DNA of 64,000 nt from the NCBI GenBank assembly GCA_033852175.1, contig JAWSUY010000030.1, forward strand, positions 62,001-126,000, read 5' to 3'. Both the position numbers and the translations under genes were made by a program. The notes beneath the pieces were generated by a model. It was not told where the DNA came from and made no database searches. It worked only from the letters and a program-made list of their open reading frames with translations. This document shows, piece by piece, positions 1-9,136 of the stretch. This DNA comes from Agarilytica sp033852175 (GTDB lineage Bacteria > Pseudomonadota > Gammaproteobacteria > Pseudomonadales > Cellvibrionaceae). Position 1 is the first letter of the stretch, and each line of letters opens with the position of its first letter.

Positions 1-437
1 CGCTCCAAGTGAGTCCAACCTCGAATAAGCCGCGTCGACATATGATCGAGCTGTGCGAGTTCAACTTGTAGCTTACCTTCGTGAGTACGTGCGCGCTGAG
101 CAAAAATATCAAGAATTAGGCCGGTACGATCGAGTACACGGCACTTTAAAACCTCTTCAAGATTTCGCTCTTGACTGGGGGAAAGTTCATGATTAAAGAT
201 TACCAGTTCGGCGCTATGGCAGTTCACCAACTCGACAAGCTCTTCGAGCTTTCCTTTTCCTATGAAAATACGAGCGTCGGGTGCCTTTCTTTTACCCAGC
301 AGAAAGGCTACCGGGTCACCCCCGGCAGATAGAACCAGATCCTCAAACTCTCGAGGATCATCGGACTGTGCAGTACGTGCAATTTCAAGGTGAACTAAAA
401 CTGCCAGCTCACCTGATTCGGGGCGATCAAAAAACAA
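1..437 (-). CDS. hflX: Ribosome-associated GTPase HflX (N-terminal part, runs off left edge)
   Basis: The frame reads MFFDRPESGELAVLVHLEI and continues through a glycine-rich stretch (FIGKGKLEEL) and the HflX-typical ELSPSQERNLE and ILDIFAQRARTHEGKLQVELAQL segments, ending with HMSTRLIRGWTHLER at the window edge. HflX is a GTPase that binds the large ribosomal subunit and splits stalled ribosomes under stress. Only the N-terminal nucleotide-binding domain is here; the G domain lies outside. The start is TTG at 437, chosen because the N-terminus matches Pseudomonas-type HflX and a GGAG lies six bases upstream (444-447). It begins 12 bases after the hfq stop, so it is the distal gene of the hfq-hflX operon. 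The rare start may keep its output below that of hfq. Confidence 0.93.
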   Translation of the reverse strand, partial: MFFDRPESGELAVLVHLEIARTAQSDDPREFEDLVLSAGGDPVAFLLGKRKAPDARIFIGKGKLEELVELVNCHSAELVIFNHELSPSQERNLEEVLKCRVLDRTGLILDIFAQRARTHEGKLQVELAQLDHMSTRLIRGWTHLE

Positions 438-449
438 ATAAAACTCCGA

Positions 450-707
450 TCACTCTCCGCCTTCCCCGTCTTCACCCGCTTCCGGGTTCAGCATGGGTAC
501 ACGCACTGGGCGAGAAGGAACAATGGTTGAAATTGCATGTTTATAAACCATTTGACTCACCGTGTTTTTCAGCAAAACAACAAACTGATCAAACGATTCA
601 ACCTGACCTTGTAATTTTATCCCGTTAACAAGATAAATTGAGACCGGAATACGTTCTTTGCGTAAAGCATTTAAGTAAGGGTCTTGTAAGCTGTGCCCTT
701 TTGACAT
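450..707 (-). CDS. hfq: RNA chaperone Hfq
   Basis: An 85-residue protein with both Sm motifs: Sm1 (PVSIYLVNGIKLQGQVESFD) and Sm2 (MVYKHAISTIVPSRPV), including the YKHA motif that binds uridine-rich RNA ends. N-terminal Q8 and the following D-P-Y-L-N-x-L-R segment are as in E. coli. Hfq forms a hexamer that pairs small RNAs with mRNAs. The C-terminal tail is short, acidic and glycine-rich (EAGEDGEGGE), as in Pseudomonas and unlike the long E. coli tail. It lies downstream of miaA with a 233-base gap containing two hairpins, so it may also have its own promoter, and is followed at once by hflX. Confidence 0.98.
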   Translation of the reverse strand: MSKGHSLQDPYLNALRKERIPVSIYLVNGIKLQGQVESFDQFVVLLKNTVSQMVYKHAISTIVPSRPVRVPMLNPEAGEDGEGGE

Positions 708-867
708 GGGGTGCTCTCCTTATAGGAATAAATAAATAAAACATCCACCGGTTTATCGACAATACTGCGTTCAGAAACAGCTCAACACCGTCACAAACAA
801 CAAGGTCTAAAACCTTTCAGGCTCAAATTAAGCCCTAGGGATGCAAGAAATCATAACGAATAACAAA

Positions 868-929
868 TAAACGGGACAAAAGTTCCCGTTTCAAATTCCA
901 ACTGATAGAAATTTTCAACATTTCTATCA
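868..929 (-). other. Two hairpins in the miaA-hfq gap
   Basis: Two inverted repeats follow the miaA stop codon. The first, 903-929, has a perfect 9-base stem (TGATAGAAA / TTTCTATCA). The second, about 870-893, has a 7-base stem (AACGGGA / TCCCGTT) followed on the minus strand by a broken T-rich stretch. The second resembles a weak intrinsic terminator; the first has no T tail and may be an mRNA-stabilising or processing structure. Together they suggest partial termination between miaA and hfq, so that hfq is fed partly from its own promoter. Confidence 0.5.
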
Positions 930-940
930 GGCGGTCTATA

Positions 941-1933
941 TTATATGGCTCCTTTCTGAAGAATTTTCAAGATAGTTTCGCTTAATTCATCAATTGAATG
1001 AAAATCTCCACTTTGAGCCTGAGTATCGACCCAATTTAGGTCAGTCCATGAGCGTAACCACGTCAATTGGCGTTTGGCCAATTGACGAGTGGCGGCCTTG
1101 CCTCGCTCGCGACACTCATTCAAGTCGTAATCTCCGCTGAGATGATCCCACGCCTGACGATAACCAACAGCTCGTATAGCGGGCAGGTCTGAATTAAGAT
1201 CATCTCGCGCCATTAAGCCGCGCACCTCATCGAGAAACCCTTGCTCTAGCATTTGATCAAAACGCAGCCCTATTCTCTCATGCAACACTTTTCGATCTCG
1301 AGGGGATATTGCAAATTGCTTCCAATCATAATCATTGATCGCAGCATTATTCATAACACCATGAAAGCTAGACATGGGCTTACCGCTAATACGATAGACC
1401 TCCAGTGCCCGACTAAGACGCTGCGAGTGATTAGGGTGAATCTTTTCTGCCGACACAGGGTCTACTTTCTTCAGCTCTTGATGGACGGTTTCCCAGCCAT
1501 ACAGTTCTGCTTCTTTTTCAATTTCTTTTCTAACCGCTTCATCCGCTGTTGGCATCGGCGATAGCCCTTCAAGCAACGCTTTGAAATAAAGCATGGTGCC
1601 ACCGACAAGTAGAGGCGTCTTACCGGCGGCAACAATTTTCTCCATTTCAGACCGCGCATCACGACAAAAATCGGCGACTGAATAAGGGTCAGCCGGATCT
1701 CGAATATCAATCAGACGATGAGGCGCTCGGGCTAGCTCCTCCCGACTCGGCTTAGCCGAACCTATATCCAGCCCGCAATAAACAAGGGCTGAATCAACGC
1801 TGATAATTTCAGCATTGAGTTGCTCACATAGCGCAATTGCGAGATCAGTTTTACCTGCGGCCGTTGGCCCCATCAAGGTAATGGCTAACGGCTTGTTTAT
1901 TTTTAACGGCTTTTCGCCCAACCGCTGCAACAC
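941..1933 (-). CDS. miaA: tRNA dimethylallyltransferase MiaA
   Basis: A 330-residue protein with an N-terminal P-loop (GPTAAGKT, residues 22-29), the DSALVY motif that positions the tRNA, and the L-V-G-G-T-M-L-Y-F-K-A-L segment of the MiaA fold. It transfers a dimethylallyl group to A37 of tRNAs that read UNN codons, the first step of ms2i6A formation. The C-terminal RQLAKRQLTWLR motif is typical. Its start lies one base after the mutL stop, so the two are probably translationally coupled, as in other gammaproteobacteria. Length is normal for the family. Confidence 0.97.
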   Translation of the reverse strand: MLQRLGEKPLKINKPLAITLMGPTAAGKTDLAIALCEQLNAEIISVDSALVYCGLDIGSAKPSREELARAPHRLIDIRDPADPYSVADFCRDARSEMEKIVAAGKTPLLVGGTMLYFKALLEGLSPMPTADEAVRKEIEKEAELYGWETVHQELKKVDPVSAEKIHPNHSQRLSRALEVYRISGKPMSSFHGVMNNAAINDYDWKQFAISPRDRKVLHERIGLRFDQMLEQGFLDEVRGLMARDDLNSDLPAIRAVGYRQAWDHLSGDYDLNECRERGKAATRQLAKRQLTWLRSWTDLNWVDTQAQSGDFHSIDELSETILKILQKGAI

Positions 1934-1934
1934 C

Positions 1935-3821
1935 TTACTGCCCCCGCATAAACAACTTATCCAGCTCTGCCATGCTCATCTGCGTCCACGTGGGTCGCCC
2001 ATGATTACATTGCCCACTTCGTTCTGTGGCCTCCATGTCACGCAACAACGCGTTCATTTCTGGCAGGGTCAGTTGACGATTAGCTCTTACCGAACCGTGA
2101 CAGGCCATTGTCGATAACAAAGCATTAATATTTTCTTCTATGCGCTTACTTGAACCAAATTCAATCAAGTCAGACAAAACGTCTCGCACCAAGTTTTCAA
2201 CGTCCGATTTATATAGCGCCACAGGAACCTGACGGATAAGTATTGTTTCTGGCCCAGCTCGCTCCAAAACAAAGCCAATACGCGTAAACACTTCAAGGTT
2301 ATCTTCCGCGCAGTTCGCTTCTTTTTCACTTATCGCTATCGATTGCGGCACCAGTAACGGTTGGGACTGAAGAGACTGTTCTGCAAATTGGCATTTTAGC
2401 CGCTCATACGTAATCCGCTCGTGCGCTGCGTGCATATCAACAATGACGAGACCCCCGGTATTTTCCGCTAGGATAAATACGCCTTTCACCTGGGCAATAG
2501 CGAAGCCTAAAGGTGGAACCTCAGCGCTGCCTAAATCATCGAGCACTTGTCGTGATTGCGCCGCTCCTCCGCCAACAGGAGGGTTTACCAATGCTGAATA
2601 ATGCGAAACTTGCTCGCTAACGCTGGCAGAGGGATTGAGAGAGGAATTAGGAGCGGGGTTGAACCCTGAGTTAAATGGAGAAGAACCCTGCGCCCCAGCC
2701 CCTTGAGCAGAAGCGCCAAAGCCCATAGAGCCCTGAGAAGGCTCCATTGCCAACGCTGGCTCAGTCGACCCCGCTGACGGAGACGATTCATATATTTCAG
2801 AATCGGGCCGAATATCCGCCAAGGCTTTATGAAGGCTGCTAAAGATAAAGTCATGGACGAGGCGACCATCACGAAAACGAACTTCGTGCTTAGTTGGATG
2901 CACATTGACATCGACGTTGGCAGGGTCTAAATCAACGTACAGAACAAACGCAGGGTGACGGCCATGATATAGCACATCTTGATAGGCCTGTTTCACCGCG
3001 TGCGTTACCAGCCTGTCGCGAATAGCGCGGCCATTAACGTAGAAGTGTTGCATATCAGCCTGGCTACGAGAAAACGTGGGACTCGCTACCCAACCCCATA
3101 AACGCATCCCGGCCCGTTCCATTTCGAGAAACAGCGCATTTTCGATAAACGCTGGCCCACAAATGTGAGCCGTTCGACGCTCTTTTTCGGCTTGAGTCGA
3201 TGCCGGGCGCCAGTTATGAATAATGCGCCCATTATTTTTTAAGGTAAAACCAATTTCAAAACGTGACAAAGCCAAACGCTTGATAATCTCTTCAATTCGA
3301 TTAAATTCAGTTTTTTCAGTACGCATGAACTTACGCCGCGCTGGCGTATTAAAAAACAGGTCACGAACCTCGACCGTAGACCCCTTGGGATGAGCCGCCG
3401 GTGTTATTTGCGTTTCCATGTCACGCCCCTCGGCACACACAGACCAACCACCACTTTCTGGAAGAGTATTACTACTAAGGGTGAGACGGGAAACGGAACT
3501 GATACTCGCCAGCGCTTCACCTCGGAAACCTAGCGTTGCGACAGCCTCCAGATCGTCTAATTGCAATATTTTGCTTGTTGCGTGCCGGCTTAACGCTAGC
3601 GATAAATCTTCTTTGATGATGCCGCTGCCGTTATCACGTACTCGCATTAATTTCACTCCACCAGCTTCAATTTCGACATCAAGCTGGGTAGCTCCTGCAT
3701 CGATGCTATTTTCGAGGAGCTCTTTAATGACGGACGCGGGTCTCTCGACAACTTCGCCAGCCGCGATTTGGTTAGCAAGACGAGGGCTGAGTTTTTGAAT
3801 CTGGGATGTTTGCAAGGTCAT
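1935..3821 (-). CDS. mutL: DNA mismatch repair protein MutL
   Basis: A 628-residue GHKL ATPase. The N-terminal domain has the Bergerat-fold motifs: E-L-L-E-N-S-I-D-A-G-A, D-N-G-S-G-I, and G-F-R-G-E-A-L-A-S-I. The NPxNVDVNVHPTKxEVRF-type region follows near residue 300. A low-complexity Ser/Gly/Pro/Asn linker covers about residues 345-425, then comes the C-terminal dimerisation domain. MutL links MutS mismatch recognition to strand incision. The C-terminal domain shows no clear DQHAxxER-type endonuclease motif (it reads DMHAAHERITYE). That H-x-A-x-H-E-R segment is common in non-nicking gammaproteobacterial MutL, so incision probably depends on another protein. It sits between amiB and miaA. 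Confidence 0.97.
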   Translation of the reverse strand: MTLQTSQIQKLSPRLANQIAAGEVVERPASVIKELLENSIDAGATQLDVEIEAGGVKLMRVRDNGSGIIKEDLSLALSRHATSKILQLDDLEAVATLGFRGEALASISSVSRLTLSSNTLPESGGWSVCAEGRDMETQITPAAHPKGSTVEVRDLFFNTPARRKFMRTEKTEFNRIEEIIKRLALSRFEIGFTLKNNGRIIHNWRPASTQAEKERRTAHICGPAFIENALFLEMERAGMRLWGWVASPTFSRSQADMQHFYVNGRAIRDRLVTHAVKQAYQDVLYHGRHPAFVLYVDLDPANVDVNVHPTKHEVRFRDGRLVHDFIFSSLHKALADIRPDSEIYESSPSAGSTEPALAMEPSQGSMGFGASAQGAGAQGSSPFNSGFNPAPNSSLNPSASVSEQVSHYSALVNPPVGGGAAQSRQVLDDLGSAEVPPLGFAIAQVKGVFILAENTGGLVIVDMHAAHERITYERLKCQFAEQSLQSQPLLVPQSIAISEKEANCAEDNLEVFTRIGFVLERAGPETILIRQVPVALYKSDVENLVRDVLSDLIEFGSSKRIEENINALLSTMACHGSVRANRQLTLPEMNALLRDMEATERSGQCNHGRPTWTQMSMAELDKLFMRGQ

Positions 3822-4004
3822 CTAATTTTCTGATTTAATTTTTAAAGGTTTTCTCACCGCTGGCAGAGCAACGCATGTTTTGCAGCAACTAATCGAAACA
3901 AGGACTGCAGCCAAGACCGCGGTTAAAATGATAGAGAAGTTTATTCATACAACAAAATGGTGACTGACGGCTCTATAGTCCGTAAAACAAGCTCATAAAA
4001 CAGC

Positions 4005-5348
4005 TTACGTCGCAGGAATCGTCAACACCTGCCCCACCCGGATAGAGGAGGACTTTAATCGGTTTACACTCTTCAACTCTGTAATGCTTATGCGATACCG
4101 CTGAGCAATGCCCGAAAGAGTATCACCCCGCGCAATCTTATATTTGACTTGACCTCCACCCGATTTTTTCCAGGCAACAAATGAGCCTTCAGGCGTATTC
4201 ACATAAAAATAATCTTTAATGCCTTTTAGTATTGCCTTGGCTAATTTTTTTTGATGACTGCGAGATTTTAGCTTTTTGGCTTCTGCAGGGTTGGTGATAA
4301 AGCCCGTCTCCACTAGGATTGAAGGTACGTCTGGAGATTTTAATACAATAAAAGCCGCCTGCTCTACATGACGTTTATGTAACTTGGTAAATCCTCCCAT
4401 ATTTTTCAGCACTCTCCCCCCCACGTCTAAACTACTTGCTAAAGTAGCCGTCATTGATAGGTCAACCAAAACACCGGCTAAAACATCATCTATGCCTACC
4501 AAGCTGACGCTGCCAGAACCACCAATCAAATCCGATTCGTTCGCTTTCGACGCTAATATACTCGCCATCTGGCTCGTGGCGCCTTTACGCGATAATGCGA
4601 ATACCGAAGCCCCTTTAGCCCGAGGATCTTTAAACCCATCCGCATGTATGGAGACAAATAAGTCTGCTCTCATTTTACGTGCGATTTCTCGGCGCTTGGT
4701 ATTATCAACATAGTAATCACCATTGCGAATGAGCTTGGCTTTGAAGCCGGGCTCCCGGTCAATCGCGACTTTTAAGGCTTTACTAATGGCCAGAACAACA
4801 GTTTTTTCATACAGCCGACGCGGACCAATCGAGCCGGGGTCTTCCCCGCCGTGTCCAGCATCAATGGCAATCAGAATGTCTCGTTTAGCAGAAGTTTTTG
4901 GGCGCACGTCTTGGACAGTTTTAACTGTTTTCGTTTTACCCTCATAAATATCAATTACGAGCCGGTCCGGCTTTCCTGAATGCTTTTTGAGCACAAAACT
5001 ACGCGGCTTCGTTTGTTCTGTCATATCAAGCACGATACGCATGCCGGTATCGTTTCGCTTACCAAAACGCATTTTTGCAATGGGCGTATTACTAAAATCT
5101 AGGCCAGAAAGGTCGGCTGTGGAGGTACTTTCATCAAGATCAATCACAAGGCGATAAGGCGCTTTTAACCCAAAGAGCTGATGATCTACAGGACCTGAAA
5201 GGTCAAAAACAAGCCGGGTGTAATCAGGAGCACGCCAAAGCCTCGCCCCCTCGATAACGGCGGCCAAGGTATTTTGAAGTGATGACATGAGCAGCAAAAA
5301 TACAACGATTTTTGTCCATGAAGAAGCCGGCTTCAGCCCCTTGATCAT
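4005..5348 (-). CDS. amiB: Periplasmic N-acetylmuramoyl-L-alanine amidase (AmiB/AmiC type) with LysM
   Basis: A 447-residue secreted zinc amidase that cleaves the peptide side chain from muramic acid during daughter-cell separation. Order: signal peptide (hydrophobic IVVFLLLMSSLQNTLAA, residues 14-30); AMIN domain, about 30-130, which targets the septum; amidase_3 domain, about 155-385, with the zinc-ligand motifs IDAGHGGEDPG, RN-x-D-x-Y and LVETGFITNP; and a C-terminal LysM peptidoglycan-binding repeat, about 402-446 (YKIARGDTLSGIAQRY). The ATG overlaps the tsaE stop by four bases (ATGA), showing translational coupling. The order tsaE-amiB-mutL-miaA is conserved in the class. Confidence 0.95.
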   Translation of the reverse strand: MIKGLKPASSWTKIVVFLLLMSSLQNTLAAVIEGARLWRAPDYTRLVFDLSGPVDHQLFGLKAPYRLVIDLDESTSTADLSGLDFSNTPIAKMRFGKRNDTGMRIVLDMTEQTKPRSFVLKKHSGKPDRLVIDIYEGKTKTVKTVQDVRPKTSAKRDILIAIDAGHGGEDPGSIGPRRLYEKTVVLAISKALKVAIDREPGFKAKLIRNGDYYVDNTKRREIARKMRADLFVSIHADGFKDPRAKGASVFALSRKGATSQMASILASKANESDLIGGSGSVSLVGIDDVLAGVLVDLSMTATLASSLDVGGRVLKNMGGFTKLHKRHVEQAAFIVLKSPDVPSILVETGFITNPAEAKKLKSRSHQKKLAKAILKGIKDYFYVNTPEGSFVAWKKSGGGQVKYKIARGDTLSGIAQRYRISITELKSVNRLKSSSIRVGQVLTIPAT

Positions 5349-5803
5349 TGCAGAAACGATAATAGTGCTACCCCATGTTCTGTGCCGCTTATGACACTTA
5401 GCTTACGGCCTTCGCCTTCGGTGTTCAAACTCACCACTAAATCGGCTTCAGGAATATACCCTCGCCCCTGGCAAGGCCATTCAATTAGCGAGACATTTTG
5501 ACCGACAAAATAATCACGTACACCCATAAACTCTAACTCTTCGGGGTCTCCCAAACGATACAAATCGAAATGATAGACACAAGGTGAGCCCAGTTCATAG
5601 GGCTCAACCAATGTATAGGTGGGGCTTTTAACAGGGCCTCTGTGGCCAAAAGCGCTCAGCACCCCCCGACAAAAAGTCGTTTTACCCGCCCCCAACGTTC
5701 CTTCCAAATATATAATTGCGCCGGAGACAAGTTGCTGCCCCAAGCGATGCCCTGCGGCAACGGTTGCTTTCTCATCAGGCAAATAGGTAGACCACGACGA
5801 CAT
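5345..5803 (-). CDS. tsaE: tRNA threonylcarbamoyladenosine biosynthesis ATPase TsaE
   Basis: A 152-residue P-loop protein. The Walker A motif is GTLGAGKTT (about residues 35-43), followed by a G-V-L-S-A-F-G switch region, SPTYTLVEPYE and the YHFDLYRLGDPEELEFMG motif that identifies TsaE. With TsaB, TsaC and TsaD it makes the universal t6A37 modification of tRNAs that read ANN codons; TsaE supplies the ATPase cycle. Its start shares one base with the nnr stop (TAATG) and its stop overlaps the amiB start, so three genes are tightly coupled. Confidence 0.96.
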   Translation of the reverse strand: MSSWSTYLPDEKATVAAGHRLGQQLVSGAIIYLEGTLGAGKTTFCRGVLSAFGHRGPVKSPTYTLVEPYELGSPCVYHFDLYRLGDPEELEFMGVRDYFVGQNVSLIEWPCQGRGYIPEADLVVSLNTEGEGRKLSVISGTEHGVALLSFLQ

Positions 5804-7326
5804 TAATTCGATCCGCTTAATGCTTCGCCATTTAATACGGAACGCAGATGCGGCATTAAATCACTGGCACGAAGACCGTGGATGCCAACCTCTGCAGCAC
5901 GATCGCCCGCAGCGCCATGCGCGCAAACTCCATTTATCGCCGCATTTTTCAGAGAGTGTTTTTGCGCCAATAACCCAGCAATTACTCCACTGAGCACATC
6001 GCCCATTCCAGCCACTGCCATACCGGGATTGCCCACTTGAGCCAAAGACGTCGAATCGCCATCGCAAATAAGGGTGCCAGCACCTTTAAGCACGGCGACA
6101 CCCCCGAACATTTTTTGTAAAGCTTTTACTGCCGAAAAACGATCAGTTTGAATATCTTGAGTGCTCATCGACAACAAACGTGATGCCTCGCCGGGATGAG
6201 GGGTAATAACCCAATTCGAGGAATCATATTCACCAAAGCCTTCTTCCGCCAATAGGCTTAACGCACCGGCATCCATTACTTTTGGCTGCGAACCCTGCAG
6301 AGCAAAAACCAACATTTGCTGTGACCATCCGGATTGCCCCAACCCCGGCCCGACAATAACGACATCGGCCTCGTCCATCATGTCTTCCAGTTCTGGCCCG
6401 GCCTGAATACCTTTTACCATCGCCTCGGGTAATCTCGCGAGCGCGGCGGCAACATGATCTTTTTGAGTGGCAACGCTAACAAGGCCTGCGCCGGTTCTCA
6501 TTACAGCCTCAGCGGCAAGAATGGCCGCACCGCCCATACCAAGATCGCCACCGATCACCAACACATGACCAAAATTATTTTTATACGCACTGGGCTTTCG
6601 GGAAGTAAGCGCTAACACTGACGAGACCCGTTGAGTCACACCAGCTTCAGAATCTAACTGATCGTAGATCTCTTGAGGTATTCCTAAGTCATCAAAGTAG
6701 ACATCGCCACTAAAATCTGGCCCATACCCCGTTAACAAACCCTGCTTCACGCCAACAAATGTCATGGTGACGTCTGCCTGAATGGCGTCTTTGTCCGCTG
6801 CCCCGGTATCGCCATTTAAGCCAGAAGGAATATCCAATGCGATAACAGGCAGTGAGCATGCGTTTATTTTTTTCGTGCATTCGTTCACGTTTACACGAAG
6901 CCCGCCCTGAAAGCCTATCCCCAGCATCGCGTCAACGACGACTGTATTTTCTAATAAGGAGATATCTTTCAAAAAGAAAGCCGATAAGGCCGAGATGGAA
7001 AGTCCTTGCGCTAACGCATAGTTTTTGGCTTTTTCTGCATCACCCTCTAGCGTTGACACATCGACTACCGAATACAATTCAACCTGCAGATTACGTTGCG
7101 CCGCCAATCCAGCCACAACATAACCATCACCGCCGTTATTACCACCGCCACAAATAATGAGCAGTTTTTGAGCCTCCGGCCAATTTTTTAGAATGCGGTC
7201 TAACGCCGCTTTTCCTGCCCGCTTCATCAATACTATTCCGGGAATGTTTGCCTCAGAAATCGCTAGAGAATCGAGCGCACGGGCCTGTTCACAGGAATAT
7301 AAAACATTGGGAAGACTGTCGGGCAT
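5803..7326 (-). CDS. nnr: Bifunctional NAD(P)H-hydrate epimerase / ADP-dependent NAD(P)H-hydrate dehydratase
   Basis: Repairs hydrated NADH and NADPH. The N-terminal YjeF_N half is the epimerase (C-G-G-G-N-N-G-G-D-G-Y-V-x-A and the DAMLGIGFQGGLR and ALDIPSGLNGDTG motifs). The C-terminal half is the ribokinase-like dehydratase (VIGGDLGMGGAA, VVGPGLGQS-like I-V-G-P-G-L-G, VITPHPGEASRLL and GNPGMAVAGMGDVLSG). The start is placed at the internal ATG at 7326, giving 507 residues beginning MPDSLPNVLYSCEQARALD. The upstream in-frame extension to 7386 is hydrophobic and not typical of the family. It opens the tsaE-amiB-mutL-miaA operon and is divergent from queG. Confidence 0.94.
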   Translation of the reverse strand: MPDSLPNVLYSCEQARALDSLAISEANIPGIVLMKRAGKAALDRILKNWPEAQKLLIICGGGNNGGDGYVVAGLAAQRNLQVELYSVVDVSTLEGDAEKAKNYALAQGLSISALSAFFLKDISLLENTVVVDAMLGIGFQGGLRVNVNECTKKINACSLPVIALDIPSGLNGDTGAADKDAIQADVTMTFVGVKQGLLTGYGPDFSGDVYFDDLGIPQEIYDQLDSEAGVTQRVSSVLALTSRKPSAYKNNFGHVLVIGGDLGMGGAAILAAEAVMRTGAGLVSVATQKDHVAAALARLPEAMVKGIQAGPELEDMMDEADVVIVGPGLGQSGWSQQMLVFALQGSQPKVMDAGALSLLAEEGFGEYDSSNWVITPHPGEASRLLSMSTQDIQTDRFSAVKALQKMFGGVAVLKGAGTLICDGDSTSLAQVGNPGMAVAGMGDVLSGVIAGLLAQKHSLKNAAINGVCAHGAAGDRAAEVGIHGLRASDLMPHLRSVLNGEALSGSN

Positions 7327-7518
7327 GTAGCTGTAGCTCAATAAGAGGTTTATGAAGCTAAAATTATACGTGAGTTTGAAGCTCAACCCCTAAGGATCGC
7401 GTGTGATTCACCGTTTTAAGCCATGAATTTTGACGACATCGTCACCAGTGAGGTTAAAACTATGTGAAGGCTGCAGAGACAACTGGTTTTTCTTGTTCAT
7501 GCTCGTCAAAATAGCCTC

Positions 7519-8652
7519 ATGAGCAATGACTATCAAAACCTCGCTGACCAAATTAGCCTGTGGGCCCTAGAACTCGGCTTTCAGGCCGCCGGCATTAGCT
7601 CCGCTGATGTCTCCGCAGAAGAAGCTCGACTTGAAGCATGGCTGGATGCGAATTATCACGGCAGTATGAGCTGGATGTTAGAAAATAAGGAATTGAGGCT
7701 TGCGCCCGATAAACTACTGCCCGGTACAACGCGTGTAATTTCAGCACGCATGGCCTATCTGCCACCAAAAACAGAACAAATTAAGGTTTTGAAATCCCCC
7801 GATAAAGCCTATGTCTCTCGCTATGCTCTCGGCCGGGATTACCATAAACTCATTCGTAAACGCATGGCCAAACTCGCAAAAAAAATTGAGGAGTACTGCC
7901 AAGAGCATAAACTTTGCGAAGACATCAGCCAGCGAGCATTTGTAGACAGCGCCCCGGTATTAGAGCGACCACTCGCTGAGCAATCAGGGCTCGGGTGGGT
8001 GGGTAAGCACACACTACTAATTCACGAGGAAGTCGGAAGTTGGTTCTTTTTAGGTGAGGTTTATACCAATATCCCTCTACCTGTTAATCAGAATATTCAA
8101 GAAAACCGCTGTGGCGACTGTAAAGCTTGCCTTCAGGTCTGCCCGACTGACGCCTTCCCCAAGCCATACGTATTGGACGCGAGGCGCTGCATTTCCTATT
8201 TAACAATCGAAAATAAAGGCCCGATACCGGAAGAATACAGAGAGGTAATGGGGAACAGAGTATTTGGTTGTGACGATTGCCAGGCTATTTGTCCTTGGAA
8301 TAAATACGCGAGTTTTACAGAAGAGAACGACTTTCAACCACGGCATAATCTCGAAAATTCGGAGCTTCTAACTCTCTTTAATTGGCCAGAAAAAGATTTC
8401 CTGGAAAAGACAGCCGGCTCGCCTATAAGGCGAATTGGCCATATCAATTGGCTACGAAACCTTTCGGTAGGGCTCGGCAATGCACCATCATCTCCAGATA
8501 TTATTGAGGCTTTAAAAGAAAAAATGGAGATCTACAAAGATCATTGGCTCTGCGAGCATTTGGAATGGGCGTTACAACGCCAACTTCATCCGCCCAAACG
8601 AAGGAAAAGAAAGTTGAAAAATAACAATAAGATTGAAACTTCAGATATTTAA
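7519..8652 (+). CDS. queG: Epoxyqueuosine reductase QueG
   Basis: A 377-residue cobalamin-dependent iron-sulphur enzyme that catalyses the last step of queuosine synthesis, reducing epoxyqueuosine to queuosine in the tRNA anticodon. Visible features: the V-D-S-A-P-V-L-E-R motif with the proposed proton donor Asp143; two 4Fe-4S ligand sets, C198-x2-C201-x2-C204-x3-C208 and C251-x2-C254-x3-C258 with extra C224; and a C-terminal HEAT-like part (about residues 305-365). The last 18 residues are very basic (KRRKRKLKNNNK), plausibly aiding tRNA binding. It is divergent from nnr, the usual neighbour in gammaproteobacteria. Confidence 0.96.
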   Translation: MSNDYQNLADQISLWALELGFQAAGISSADVSAEEARLEAWLDANYHGSMSWMLENKELRLAPDKLLPGTTRVISARMAYLPPKTEQIKVLKSPDKAYVSRYALGRDYHKLIRKRMAKLAKKIEEYCQEHKLCEDISQRAFVDSAPVLERPLAEQSGLGWVGKHTLLIHEEVGSWFFLGEVYTNIPLPVNQNIQENRCGDCKACLQVCPTDAFPKPYVLDARRCISYLTIENKGPIPEEYREVMGNRVFGCDDCQAICPWNKYASFTEENDFQPRHNLENSELLTLFNWPEKDFLEKTAGSPIRRIGHINWLRNLSVGLGNAPSSPDIIEALKEKMEIYKDHWLCEHLEWALQRQLHPPKRRKRKLKNNNKIETSDI

Positions 8653-8803
8653 CGACTGCTGCGGCACTATAGATCGGGCCCCATGAGGTTCCAGCTCTTC
8701 TGCCCAAATTAGAGCGCTCGTAACAAGTGATTACTTACTTTAGGCTCATTCAAGACATATGGGGATAAGGAGCACGGTATACACAGGCTTATACCGACAC
8801 AAT

Positions 8804-9136
8804 CTAATGCCGAACAGCAACTGAGCGCGATGAATCGATGGCTCCGTGCATATCCAGTAAGGCGAATCGTTTTTCACTGCCGTTGGCCACAACAACCATT
8901 GGCTGCCCTGCGTCATCACGACGCACAAATGCGAGATGCCAGCCAAAATTCTCCATTTGCTGCACAGAACTAATCTGCTCAGCGCTCAACAATCCGCGTA
9001 AATTCAGAGGCACAGCTAACTGCCCAGTGCGCTTGTCAAAATCAACGGCTTTAACCCCTGGCATCACCATGGACTTCTTATGCTCTTCGGTAGTATCACT
9101 CACCACGTCAGATGTAGGCTCTTTGTAATAGGACAT
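8804..9136 (-). CDS. Hypothetical 110-residue protein between queG and orn
   Basis: I do not recognise the family. The frame looks genuinely coding: GAGG lies seven bases before the ATG at 9136. The protein has a polar N-terminus (residues 1-25) and then a compact-looking region with alternating hydrophobic strands (GQLAVPLNLRGLL, WHLAFVRRD, PMVVVANG, KRFALLDMHG). There is no signal peptide, membrane segment or cysteine, so it is probably a small cytoplasmic protein. It is transcribed alone, away from orn and towards the queG 3' end. No function can be assigned. Confidence 0.7.
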   Translation of the reverse strand: MSYYKEPTSDVVSDTTEEHKKSMVMPGVKAVDFDKRTGQLAVPLNLRGLLSAEQISSVQQMENFGWHLAFVRRDDAGQPMVVVANGSEKRFALLDMHGAIDSSRSVAVRH

